From positions 1 through 23,368 of the forward strand of contig JAFQGN010000016.1 of assembly GCA_017398245.1 (NCBI GenBank): 23,368 bases of DNA, read 5' to 3'. Of the stretch, positions 1-6,364 are shown piece after piece. Each line of letters opens with the position of its first letter. Positions within the stretch are counted from its first letter, which is position 1. The notes below the pieces were generated by a model. It saw only the letters and a program-made list of their open reading frames with translations, did no database searches and had not been told where the DNA came from. Position numbers and translations under genes: made by a program. This DNA is from Clostridia bacterium (GTDB lineage Bacteria > Bacillota_A > Clostridia > Christensenellales > Aristaeellaceae).

Positions 1-476
1 CCGTAATAGATCCAGCAGATGAACAGCAGATACAGGCTCAGGCCGTTGATCAGGCCCCAGAGCGCGCCCTGCTTCCAGTTCAGCTTGATGGAATCCTTCA
101 GGTCGGAAAACATAAAGCTGTGCTGGTCGCGCGACCAGTTGCGCAGGCAGTACATCTGCCCGCTGGAGCCCACGCCCATCAGCGCAAGGCAGGGGATGAG
201 GCCCATCAGGAACGAACCCAGATATCCGTCCTGCACAAAACCCATTACGGAATTCGTCTCCGCCGCATAGTTGGACATGACCTGGAAATTAAGCAGCAGC
301 CAGAAAAACAGCGGGATGCAGAAAATATCGTACACCAGGTTCAAAGTGATCATTTTGGTGAACTGGCCCCTCAGTGCGGTGAGGAACAGCTCAAATCGGT
401 TCTTGGGCAGCTGATCGGGCGTGAAATCCGCCTTGCCCGCCTTGCCGTAAAAATAGGTGTTAAACAGTCCAGACAT
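1..476 (-). CDS. DUF624/YesL-like integral membrane protein, C-terminus cut by the window edge
   Basis: An open frame of 158 codons runs off the left edge, so only the N-terminal part is visible. It starts at the ATG ending at 476, preceded by AGGAGG nine bases upstream, inside the last codons of the amidohydrolase gene (17-nt overlap). That arrangement implies translational coupling and one transcript. The protein opens with a soluble stretch (MSGLFNTYFYGKAG). A hydrophobic segment follows at about residues 46-62 (VYDIFCIPLFFWLLLNF), a second around 85-102, then RNWSRDQHSFMFSDLKDSIK and a third hydrophobic run starting near GLINGLSLYLLFICW. The short N-terminal leader, several membrane spans and the R-D-x-H-S-F...D-x-K-D-x-x-K motif fit DUF624 (YesL) proteins, whose biochemical role is not established. 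Family assignment is by motif memory only. Confidence 0.65.
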   Translation of the reverse strand, partial: MSGLFNTYFYGKAGKADFTPDQLPKNRFELFLTALRGQFTKMITLNLVYDIFCIPLFFWLLLNFQVMSNYAAETNSVMGFVQDGYLGSFLMGLIPCLALMGVGSSGQMYCLRNWSRDQHSFMFSDLKDSIKLNWKQGALWGLINGLSLYLLFICWIYY

Positions 477-1611
477 GCTCGTTAGCCTCCTGCAATATCT
501 TTTCGAACAGGCTCAGCCCGTAAACAAGGCTTTCCTCGTCGAAATCAAACCGGGCGGAATGCAGCGGCTCCGTATCGCCGATCCCGCAGAACATGAACGC
601 GCCGGGGCGTTCCTTTTGGTACTCGGAAAAATCCTCTCCGATGGACACCGGGGCAAAGGGCACGGCGCAATCCCCGGCCGCCGCGCGCACCCGCTCCACC
701 GCCTTTGCATGGTTCACAACGGGCGGAAAGCGCGTGATCAGATCCATTTCCGAATGCGTGCCGTACAGAGCGTCCGCCGCAGCGAAGGCGTCCTTCGCCG
801 TGCGCAGAACCTTCTCCATGTTTTCGTCCGAAAAGGCGCGGGCCGTGCATTCCAGCTTTACTTCCGCCGCCAGAATATTGCGCATCGTGCCGCCGGTGAT
901 CTTTCCCACCGTGAACACAACGGGCTGCGCCGCGTCCACCGTGCGCATCAGCGCCGCCTGCACGTTTACGATCGCCTGCGCCGCCGCGCACACCGGGTCC
1001 ATTCCCTTATGCGGGGCCGCCCCATGGGCGCTCGTTCCGCGCACGATAAAATCCAGCGTTCCTACGCCGCTCATCACAGGGCCTTCGGCCAGACCGAACG
1101 CGCCCCTTTTGATGCCCGGCCACAGGTGCAGGCCGTATACCTCGTCCACATGCGGATCTTCCAGAAGCCCCGCATCGATCATCCTGCGCGCGCCGCCGAT
1201 GTTCTCCTCCGCCGGCTGGAAAATGAGCACAACGTCTCTTTTGAGCCTCTGCCGGTTCTCGCTTACGATCCGCGAAAGCCCGAGCAGCACGGCCATGTGC
1301 CCATCGTGCCCGCAGGCGTGCATCGCTCCTGCATGCTGCGAAACGAAGGGCAGCCCTGTCTGCTCAAGCACGGGCAGCGCGTCCATGTCGGCCCGGAAGG
1401 CCACCGCGCCGGCGATGGGCTCCCTCGCGCGATATACCGCCTTGAGACCGCCCGCGCAATCGGCCAGCACATCCGGCCCTGTCGCCTCCAGCGCCTTGCG
1501 CACATAGGCCACCGTCTTCGGCAGATCGCGACCGATCTCGGGAATACGGTGCAGCGCGCGCCGGTCCGCCTGCATGCGCGCAAATTGGGCGATGGCGTTT
1601 GCCGTTTGCAT
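460..1611 (-). CDS. M20D-family metallo-amidohydrolase (hippurate hydrolase/N-acyl-amino-acid deacylase type)
   Basis: The 383-residue protein has the full M20D motif set: RRALHRIPE (17-25), RADMDALP (73-80), ACGHDGH (99-105) with the metal-binding Cys and His, QPAEE (132-136) with the catalytic Glu pair, GLHLWP (160-165), a GTSAHGA dimerisation-domain motif, and a C-terminal PLHSARFDF carrying the last metal His. Family members are cytoplasmic metal-dependent enzymes that cleave N-acyl or amide bonds of amino-acid derivatives such as hippurate or N-acetyl amino acids. The exact substrate cannot be read from sequence. The ATG at 1611 is supported by AAAGGAGG just upstream and by a promoter at 1646-1674. 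Its 3' end overlaps the start of the DUF624 gene by 17 nt, so the two are probably co-transcribed. Length is normal for the family. Confidence 0.93.
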   Translation of the reverse strand: MQTANAIAQFARMQADRRALHRIPEIGRDLPKTVAYVRKALEATGPDVLADCAGGLKAVYRAREPIAGAVAFRADMDALPVLEQTGLPFVSQHAGAMHACGHDGHMAVLLGLSRIVSENRQRLKRDVVLIFQPAEENIGGARRMIDAGLLEDPHVDEVYGLHLWPGIKRGAFGLAEGPVMSGVGTLDFIVRGTSAHGAAPHKGMDPVCAAAQAIVNVQAALMRTVDAAQPVVFTVGKITGGTMRNILAAEVKLECTARAFSDENMEKVLRTAKDAFAAADALYGTHSEMDLITRFPPVVNHAKAVERVRAAAGDCAVPFAPVSIGEDFSEYQKERPGAFMFCGIGDTEPLHSARFDFDEESLVYGLSLFEKILQEANEHVWTV

Positions 1612-1645
1612 CGGTCGCCGCCTCCTTTATATTTCCCTTCTTTAT

Positions 1646-1674
1646 ATGATACCATAAACCGTCCTTCCTCACAA
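1646..1674 (-). promoter_or_regulatory. Sigma-A-type promoter for the amidohydrolase operon
   Basis: On the minus strand TTGTGA (1669-1674) is followed after exactly 17 bases by TATCAT (1646-1651). The predicted start lies about 25 nt upstream of the AAAGGAGG ribosome binding site. It is divergent from the phosphatase promoter about 70 bp away. Confidence 0.6.
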
Positions 1675-1736
1675 TCTTTTTTAGCCAGCTTCCCCATTGA
1701 GTCACTTCTTTTTCACACGCGCTTCATATCCTCCGC

Positions 1737-1765
1737 TCGACAGGCTCGCTCCCGCGCGGTATACT
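1737..1765 (+). promoter_or_regulatory. Sigma-A-type promoter for the gph-like phosphatase
   Basis: TCGACA (1737-1742), a 17-base spacer and TATACT (1760-1765) form a strong consensus-like promoter. The predicted transcript starts near 1772, giving a short leader containing TAGGAGG before the ATG at 1796. The longer upstream reading frame from 1697 spans this promoter, which argues for the 1796 start. Confidence 0.75.
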
Positions 1766-1795
1766 GGTGCAAAACGACACGTAGGAGGCGCGCCT

Positions 1796-2443
1796 ATGGC
1801 TTACAAGGCTGTGCTGTTTGATCTGGACGGAACTTTGCTGGACACGCTGGGAGATCTGCACAGCGCGGTAAATTTCGCGCTGGAGAAGAACGGGTACCCG
1901 ACGCGCACGCTTGCGCAGGTGCGCGCCTTTGTGGGCAACGGCGTGAAAAAGCTGATCGAACGCGCGCTGCCCGAAGGCGCAACCGAGGCCGAGATCGCCC
2001 TCTGCCTTGCCGATTTCACCGCCGAGTACGACCGGCATATGAACGTGCTGACCAAGCCCTACGACGGCGTGACAAGCGTCCTTCGCGTACTCAAGGCGCG
2101 CGGCGTGCGCATCGCCGTGGTCTCCAATAAATACGATTCCGCCGCCAAAGCCCTCGTGCAGGCGCATTTTGGCGATCTGATCGATATCTGTTTCGGCACG
2201 CTCAAAAACGTGCCCGCCAAGCCCGCGCCGAACACCGCCAACATGGCGCTGGCCGCCTTTGGCCTGAGCGCGGCCGAAGCCGCCTATGTGGGCGATTCGG
2301 GCGTGGACTGCTCGACCGCCGCCAACGCAAATCTTCCGTTCATCGCGCTCTCCTGGGGCTTCTGGGACAGAGACCGGCTTGAGCAGGCTGGCGCAAAGGT
2401 GATCTGCGACAGCGCCGAAGAGCTGCTCGAGCGCCTTCTGTAA
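1796..2443 (+). CDS. gph: HAD-superfamily phosphatase, phosphoglycolate phosphatase (Gph/PGP) type
   Basis: The 215-residue protein has the HAD motif I FDLDGTLLDT (nucleophile D9, acid/base D11), a helical cap typical of subfamily IA, motif II around VVSNK, the motif III lysine K142 in AKPAPNT, and motif IV YVGDSGVD (D167, D171). Gph-type enzymes hydrolyse phosphomonoesters such as 2-phosphoglycolate, a by-product of DNA repair and oxidative metabolism. Firmicute homologues also include pyrophosphatase PpaX, so the substrate is uncertain. The start at 1796 is preferred over an in-frame upstream start because TAGGAGG lies nine bases before it and a promoter lies between the two. It is transcribed alone and ends at a hairpin terminator shared with convergent nagB. 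Confidence 0.88.
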   Translation: MAYKAVLFDLDGTLLDTLGDLHSAVNFALEKNGYPTRTLAQVRAFVGNGVKKLIERALPEGATEAEIALCLADFTAEYDRHMNVLTKPYDGVTSVLRVLKARGVRIAVVSNKYDSAAKALVQAHFGDLIDICFGTLKNVPAKPAPNTANMALAAFGLSAAEAAYVGDSGVDCSTAANANLPFIALSWGFWDRDRLEQAGAKVICDSAEELLERLL

Positions 2444-2477
2444 CAGGCGCGCATGCAAACCCAGCCGAACCCCAAAG

Positions 2478-2515
2478 AAAGAGCGGCCTATGCCAATGGC
2501 ATAAGCCGCTCTTTT
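2478..2515. terminator. Bidirectional rho-independent terminator between gph and nagB
   Basis: Arms AAAGAGCGGC (2478-2487) and GCCGCTCTTT (2505-2514) pair perfectly. They continue inward as TATGCC (2489-2494) and GGCATA (2498-2503) around an AAT loop, with one C-A mismatch. Plus-strand transcripts end in CTCTTTT and minus-strand transcripts in CTCTTTCTTT. It therefore suits both convergent genes. Confidence 0.88.
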
Positions 2516-2557
2516 GCATTTTCCGAAAGAACCGGATCTTTCGTGAACAAATGAGAA

Positions 2558-3286
2558 TTACAGCAGGGAAGCCGCCTCTTCGTCCACGATGATCTGGCAG
2601 TTCTGGTGCAGCTGCAGAACAGACGCGGGGCACTTGGGGGTGACGGGGCCCTTCACGGTATCAAGAATGGCCTGCGCCTTGCCCTTGCCGGTGGCCAGCA
2701 GGATCACGCGCTTGGCGGTCATGATGGTGCCGATGCCCATGGAGATGGCCTTTTCGGGCATATCCTCGGGCTTGTCAAAATACTGGGCGTTGGCGTCGCG
2801 GGTGGACTGGGTGAGGGTCACGATATTGGTGCCGTAGATGAAATCGCTCTCGCGCGGCTCGTTGAAGCCGATGTGGCCGTTGTGGCCGATGCCCAGAATC
2901 TGCAGATCCACGCCGCCGATCTTGTCCAGCATGGCGTCGTATTCCTTGGCGTTGGCTTCCGGATCGTCGCCCAGGCCGTTGGGAACATAGGTATTGGCCT
3001 TGTCGATATTGACATGGTCGAACAGCTCGGTGTTCATGAAATAGCGGTAGGAGCACTTGTGATCGCCGGACAGGCCGACGTATTCATCCAGGTTATAGGA
3101 GCTGACCTTGGAAAAATCCAGCAGGCCGCGCTTGTACAGCTCGATCAGCTTCTGATAGGTGGGCACGGGGGTGGAGCCGGTAGCCAGGCCCAGCACACAG
3201 TTCGGCTTGGAATAGATGGTGGAAGCAAAAATGGACGCGGCGACTTCGCCGACTTCGGCCTTGTTCTTGCAAACGATTACCTGCAT
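2558..3286 (-). CDS. nagB: Glucosamine-6-phosphate deaminase
   Basis: The 242-residue protein converts glucosamine-6-phosphate to fructose-6-phosphate and ammonia, the committed step of amino-sugar catabolism in the cytoplasm. Visible hallmarks are the phosphate-binding LATGSTP (34-40), NLDEY with the general base D67, and GIGHNGHIGFNEP (132-144) containing H138 and E143. The position equivalent to E. coli Asp141 is Asn (N136), as I recall for Bacillus-type short NagB proteins. The length matches that class and lacks the C-terminal extension of the enterobacterial allosteric form. The start ATG has only a weak GGAG about nine bases upstream. No nagA or sugar transporter gene is adjacent, so the gene appears monocistronic. 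Confidence 0.96.
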   Translation of the reverse strand: MQVIVCKNKAEVGEVAASIFASTIYSKPNCVLGLATGSTPVPTYQKLIELYKRGLLDFSKVSSYNLDEYVGLSGDHKCSYRYFMNTELFDHVNIDKANTYVPNGLGDDPEANAKEYDAMLDKIGGVDLQILGIGHNGHIGFNEPRESDFIYGTNIVTLTQSTRDANAQYFDKPEDMPEKAISMGIGTIMTAKRVILLATGKGKAQAILDTVKGPVTPKCPASVLQLHQNCQIIVDEEAASLL

Positions 3287-3364
3287 TGCTTATCGCTCCG
3301 TTTCGTCGGCCCTTACGGGCGCGCGTATTTTTGAGCAGGTCCTGCGGGCCTGCATCCTGCCTTT

Positions 3365-3394
3365 AGTATAGCACTTCCGGCGCAAAAATGCCAT
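3365..3394 (-). promoter_or_regulatory. Probable nagB promoter
   Basis: On the minus strand TATACT (3365-3370) lies about 80 nt before the nagB start, with a weaker ATGGCA 18 bases upstream (3389-3394). The leader contains two small hairpins: an 11-nt GCAGG/CCTGC palindrome and GCCC/GGGC arms near the ribosome binding site. Either could take part in regulation, but no known riboswitch motif is visible. Confidence 0.5.
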
Positions 3395-3452
3395 ACTATA
3401 TAGAGCATAGCTTGGTTTTATACCCCTGCTCAATTGCGCCTTTTCCCACAAT

Positions 3453-3491
3453 CAAAAAGAACGAGCCCTGCGATATACATGGGCTCGTTCT
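3453..3491 (-). terminator. Rho-independent terminator after the 3494-3973 gene
   Basis: On the minus strand the 11-bp arms AGAACGAGCCC and GGGCTCGTTCT enclose a 12-nt loop and run into TTTTTG. The hairpin begins two bases past the stop codon, which supports the minus-strand gene being real. Confidence 0.9.
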
Positions 3492-3493
3492 CA

Positions 3494-3973
3494 TCAGCGC
3501 ATTTTTGCATCCAGATACGTCTTATATCCGAACGCGTAATATTCGATCCACACGCGGTGGCCCGTCTGCGCCCTTTGCGCGTCGGCCAGGATGCAGATGC
3601 TCGTCGTGCTGCGGCTGAGGGGCTTTGCATCGGGCAGCTTGTATTCCACCAGCGCGATGTCTCCCTCCAGCGGAGAGACCCCTGCCGTGATCCACTCGCA
3701 AGGCAAAAGCCCGAACGAGCCGACCTTCACATCCAGCGTAATAAAGCAATAATCCTCGATATTTTCCGAGCCGAGCGCGCCGTAGAGCCTGTCGCCCGCC
3801 TCGCCGCTTTTCACCGAGCGCAGCGCCTGTGCAAAGCGTTCCGGCTCCTGCGCGGCGGGGATGATCGTCTCGTTCGCAGCCGATACCTGCAGGCGCGTGC
3901 CCGCGACGAGATAGACCAGCACCACGATCAGCACCAGCGCAATCGACCCAAGCGTTTTCGCAATCGTTTTCAT
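3494..3973 (-). CDS. Small single-pass membrane protein of unknown function
   Basis: The 159-residue product starts MKTIAKTLGS and has one strong hydrophobic helix (about residues 8-27, IALVLIVVLVYLVAG) followed by a soluble domain of about 130 residues. It could be an anchored extracytoplasmic protein or a secreted one with an uncleaved signal. I do not recognise a family. I chose the ATG at 3973 over one eight codons upstream because AGAGGA sits nine bases before it, while the upstream ATG lies only about ten bases past the -10 box of the promoter at 4008-4036. A promoter in front and a strong terminator right after the stop make this a self-contained transcription unit, so expression is likely even though the function is unknown. 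Confidence 0.75.
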   Translation of the reverse strand: MKTIAKTLGSIALVLIVVLVYLVAGTRLQVSAANETIIPAAQEPERFAQALRSVKSGEAGDRLYGALGSENIEDYCFITLDVKVGSFGLLPCEWITAGVSPLEGDIALVEYKLPDAKPLSRSTTSICILADAQRAQTGHRVWIEYYAFGYKTYLDAKMR

Positions 3974-4007
3974 ACGGAGCGTTCCTCTTTCTGCCATTTT
4001 TCGGTTC

Positions 4008-4036
4008 AGTATAGCAGAACATTGTTATGCAAACAA
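4008..4036 (-). promoter_or_regulatory. Promoter for the 3494-3973 membrane protein
   Basis: On the minus strand TTGTTT (4031-4036), a 17-base spacer and TATACT (4008-4013) are positioned about 30 nt upstream of the chosen ATG. Confidence 0.7.
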
Positions 4037-4045
4037 GGCCGGGCG

Positions 4046-4214
4046 GGCAGTGCCCGCTAACATTTGCTGCCGCGGAACGGAACGATAGAACTGCAATATC
4101 GCCGCGAAAGCCCGGCCCGTACTGTAAATGCTGCCGATGCAGGCAGTGCCCGCTAACATTTGCTGCCGCGGAACGGAACGACAAAACTGCAATATCGCCG
4201 CGAAAGCCCGGCCC
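4046..4214. repeat. 96-bp tandem duplication with 73 bp nearly identical
   Basis: Positions 4046-4118 and 4142-4214 match over 73 bases with two differences, at a period of 96 bases. Each unit contains the outer H1 arm GCCCGGC of the composite hairpin element. The second unit merges into the intact element at 4205, while the first holds a degraded version of it. All three frames of either strand show the duplication as repeated peptides, but none has a ribosome binding site or known domain. I treat it as non-coding. Confidence 0.9.
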
Positions 4215-4323
4215 ACACGGTACGTGTAGCCGGGCTACTCTTTTTTCGAACAGAAATCTATCCCCTTATTGAGGCGTCCAGAGGGAATCATCCCCTCCGG
4301 CAGGGTGCGGGACAGAGTCCCGC
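4205..4323 (+). repeat. Composite hairpin element, copy E1 (3' of the phosphotransferase gene)
   Basis: H1 has outer arms GCCCGGC (4206-4212) and GCCGGGC (4229-4235) and inner arms ACACG/CGTGT around GTA, followed by ACTC and six T. H2 is the 23-nt palindrome at 4278-4300, with two mismatched positions. The linker CAGGGT leads to H3 at 4307-4323, with GCGGGA/TCCCGC arms and a CAGAG loop. H3 is 31 nt from the stop codon of the minus-strand gene at 4355. H1 with its T tract also resembles a plus-strand terminator, although no plus-strand gene ends here. Confidence 0.85.
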
Positions 4324-4354
4324 TGTAACCCCTCCGCGCAATCCGCGCCTCTTC

Positions 4355-5269
4355 TCAGCGGTCCGCCTCCGTATACCACGAAGGCACGACCGTGCGGAAC
4401 CTGTCGTACCACGAGACCACCGCGGCAAAATTCGCCTTTGCCACCTCCAGCTCCCCTTCGCCAAACGCCACCGCCCACGGCAGTGCAGAGACCTGATCGT
4501 TCGTCACATACAGCGCCAGCAGCTCCCAGAACAGCATCGGCGGCTTTTCCGGCGCGAAATAGCCATCGATCCGGCCGCGTGCGAAGGCATGCGATGCGCG
4601 CACGTCCCAAACGATGCGGTTGAACTCCTCCCATGGGTCGCCCCAGTCCAGCCGGTTGAAATCGATCACGCCCATGTGGTTCTCCGGCGTGACGACCATG
4701 TTCCCGCAGTGGTAATCGCCGTGCTGCAGGCTCTGCGGCCTGCCGGCGAGCAAACGGCGGCGGCTGTCGATAAAATCAAACGCCTCCTGCGCGCCGTCCG
4801 CCTCAAGCCCGGATTCGTACCAGCGCCTTCGCTTCCTTTCGATCTTCGCGTTGAAAAACTCATCCCACGGCGGGCGGTCCTGCGGCGCGGGCACGGAATG
4901 GATCTTGCGCAGCGTCTGTCCGGCTTCAAAGCCGAGCCGGTACTGCTCTTCAAGCGGCAATTCGGGCAGAGTGCCCTCCGCATCCTCGCCGTCGATATAC
5001 GTAAGGAGCGACCACGCGACGGCCCCGTCCTGCGTCAGCCCGCAATCGATCGCACGCGAAGCGGGCAGCTGCATCGCATTGAGCGGCTGCATGGCCTCGT
5101 GGATCGTGCGGATCTTCTCGTAATTCTTGCCCTCGCCCGCGCGCAGGAGCAGGTCTTCTCCCTTCTCCTGCCGGATGTGGAACTTCCTCTCGCCCGACCA
5201 GCCGTAGCTGATCTCTCGAATCTGCGTCCATCCCTCGCTGCCGGGAATCTGCTTCATCCACTCTTCCAT
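4355..5269 (-). CDS. Aminoglycoside-phosphotransferase-fold kinase (APH/phosphotransferase enzyme family)
   Basis: The 304-residue protein has the protein-kinase-like APH fold. An N-terminal lobe carries the likely ATP lysine around KFHIRQEKGEDLLLR, and the Brenner motif HGDYHCGN (183-190) supplies the catalytic Asp. IDF (202-204) supplies the metal-binding Asp, followed by W-G-D-P-W-E-E-F-N. The family includes antibiotic kinases, homoserine, choline and fructosamine kinases and macrolide kinases. Nothing here specifies a drug, so a resistance call would be unsupported. The ATG at 5269 has AAAGGAGG nine bases upstream; longer in-frame readings would run across the divergent DUF6062 promoter. 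A terminator-like hairpin lies in its leader (5322-5352), and element E1 follows its stop codon. Confidence 0.85.
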   Translation of the reverse strand: MEEWMKQIPGSEGWTQIREISYGWSGERKFHIRQEKGEDLLLRAGEGKNYEKIRTIHEAMQPLNAMQLPASRAIDCGLTQDGAVAWSLLTYIDGEDAEGTLPELPLEEQYRLGFEAGQTLRKIHSVPAPQDRPPWDEFFNAKIERKRRRWYESGLEADGAQEAFDFIDSRRRLLAGRPQSLQHGDYHCGNMVVTPENHMGVIDFNRLDWGDPWEEFNRIVWDVRASHAFARGRIDGYFAPEKPPMLFWELLALYVTNDQVSALPWAVAFGEGELEVAKANFAAVVSWYDRFRTVVPSWYTEADR

Positions 5270-5321
5270 CGCCGCCGCCCTCCTTTTCAGAGTCAAATTG
5301 CAAACATTTTGCGTGCCCGGG

Positions 5322-5352
5322 AAAAAGATTGCCGGAAAAACTTGATTCCGGC
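5322..5352 (-). terminator. Terminator-like hairpin in the leader of the phosphotransferase gene
   Basis: On the minus strand, arms GCCGGAA (5346-5352) and TTCCGGC (5331-5337) enclose an eight-base loop and are followed by AATCTTTTT. It lies about 50 nt upstream of the start codon, so it would act as an attenuator if transcription starts further upstream, for example near 5360. On the plus strand the same hairpin overlaps the -35 box of the DUF6062 promoter. Confidence 0.45.
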
Positions 5353-5371
5353 CTAAGCAAACAAGTATACT
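5342..5371 (+). promoter_or_regulatory. Promoter for the DUF6062 gene
   Basis: TTGATT (5342-5347), an 18-base spacer and TATACT (5366-5371) precede the gene at 5424. The -10 box is embedded in palindromic sequence (see the candidate operator at 5365-5385). Confidence 0.65.
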
Positions 5372-5385
5372 GTATACATGATACA
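5365..5385. promoter_or_regulatory. Candidate operator overlapping the DUF6062 -10 box
   Basis: Two GTATAC palindromes (5365-5370 and 5372-5377) are one base apart. TGTAT (5371-5375) and ATACA (5381-5385) form an inverted repeat with a five-base spacer. The cluster covers the -10 box and transcription start. It also contains a TATACT on the minus strand, so one regulator could control both divergent genes. No regulator gene is adjacent; AT-rich symmetry around -10 boxes can also arise by chance. Confidence 0.35.
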
Positions 5386-5423
5386 CGTTTTGCGCTGAAA
5401 TTTCAAACCATGCGAGGTGCCAT

Positions 5424-6179
5424 ATGAAAGAACACATCGATACCATTCCGCTTTGGGAAGCGTTCCGCGAAAACTGCGAATGCCCGCTGTGCCGCCTGCA
5501 TTCTCTCAACGAAACCAACTACCGCGAATATTTCATGGGCGCGTCCCTTATGGAGCCGGACGTGCGCGTGGAGACCAACAAAAAGGGCTTCTGCGCCCGC
5601 CATTACGGCCAGATGTTCCGCATGAGCAACCGCCTCGGTCTTGCTCTGACCACCCATACCTATCTCAAGGACGTCATCTCCCGCATCGAGGCCGACGCCA
5701 AGACGCGCGAGGGCGCGCCGAAGAAGACCGGCCTGTTCGCGCGCAAGCAGACCGCCCCCGCGGGCGACGAGCTTTCCGCCGTCGGCTCCACCTGCATCCT
5801 GTGCGAGCGCATCAAGACCACCATGGACCGCTATATCGAAACCTTCTTCGTCACCTGGAAGAAGGAAGCCGAGTTTAAAAAGGCTTTCTCCGCCTGCAAG
5901 GGCTTCTGCGTGGAACACTACGCGCTGCTCATGAACGCCGCTCCCGCCAACCTCTCCGGGGCCGATCTTTCCGCCTTCACAAAAGACCTGATCGCCGTGG
6001 AAAAGACCGCGCTGGAGCGCATCGAAAAGGAGCTGGAGTGGTTCACCCTCAAGTTCGATTACCGCAACGCCGACAAGCCCTGGGGCACCAGCGAAGACGC
6101 GGTCGAGCGCACGCTGAACAAGCTGCGCATGCTCTCCATCCCCTTCCCGGATCACGAGCCCGAGGCGCGCCCGAAGTAA
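5424..6179 (+). CDS. DUF6062 family protein with two Cys/His motif repeats
   Basis: The 251-residue soluble protein has two similar halves. The first holds C18-x-C20-x-x-C23 and later GFCARHY (55-61). The second holds C124-x-x-C127 and later C158-x-x-x-C162 in GFCVEHY. Each half thus pairs a CxxC with a Cys-x-x-His, which suggests two metal sites or two redox sites. The N-terminal pattern (MKEHIDTIPLWEAF, then CECPLC, then EPDVR-E-T) matches what I remember as DUF6062, a family of unknown function common in Clostridia. No signal peptide or membrane span is visible. The ATG follows GAGGTG with short spacing. It has its own promoter and is followed by a hairpin terminator before the next plus-strand gene. 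Confidence 0.8.
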   Translation: MKEHIDTIPLWEAFRENCECPLCRLHSLNETNYREYFMGASLMEPDVRVETNKKGFCARHYGQMFRMSNRLGLALTTHTYLKDVISRIEADAKTREGAPKKTGLFARKQTAPAGDELSAVGSTCILCERIKTTMDRYIETFFVTWKKEAEFKKAFSACKGFCVEHYALLMNAAPANLSGADLSAFTKDLIAVEKTALERIEKELEWFTLKFDYRNADKPWGTSEDAVERTLNKLRMLSIPFPDHEPEARPK

Positions 6180-6309
6180 ACAAGCCCGTCTCCGCCCCTG
6201 TCTTCGGACGTAATCCAGCCCGGATCCCAGCCCTGAATATCGCGCTTGCCGCTTCTTTTCCGAACGAGGCGGCGGAACGTGCGAACCGAACATTTCTTCC
6301 TGCAAAAGA

Positions 6310-6336
6310 GCCGCCCCGCACAAGGGGCGGCGTTTA
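6310..6336 (+). terminator. Hairpin terminator or attenuator between the DUF6062 and PIG-L genes
   Basis: Arms GCCGCCCC (6310-6317) and GGGGCGGC (6324-6331) close a six-base loop and are followed by the weak tract GTTTAT. The hairpin ends only about 30 nt before the next start codon, and I see no promoter in that space. The downstream gene may therefore depend on read-through. The 10-bp palindrome ATTCATGAAT at 6340-6349 lies in the same gap. Confidence 0.6.
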
Positions 6337-6364
6337 TCCATTCATGAATCGAGGCGATCCCCCT

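Noticed and set aside
457..1821. Long plus-strand open frame opposite the amidohydrolase gene
   Set aside because: It has no ribosome binding site or domain pattern and is Arg/His-rich. It is a GC-driven shadow of the M20D gene, as are the long antisense frames at 9296-11548, 13422-15110 and 14953-16884.
4025..4272. Repeated peptides in several frames across the 96-bp duplication
   Set aside because: All frames show the repeat because the DNA is duplicated with a period divisible by three. There is no ribosome binding site, and the promoter of the adjacent gene lies alongside.
4355..5269. Calling the APH-fold protein an aminoglycoside or macrolide resistance gene
   Set aside because: The kinase motifs are clear, but the substrate-binding region cannot be matched to a drug-specific subfamily by eye; metabolic kinases share the fold.
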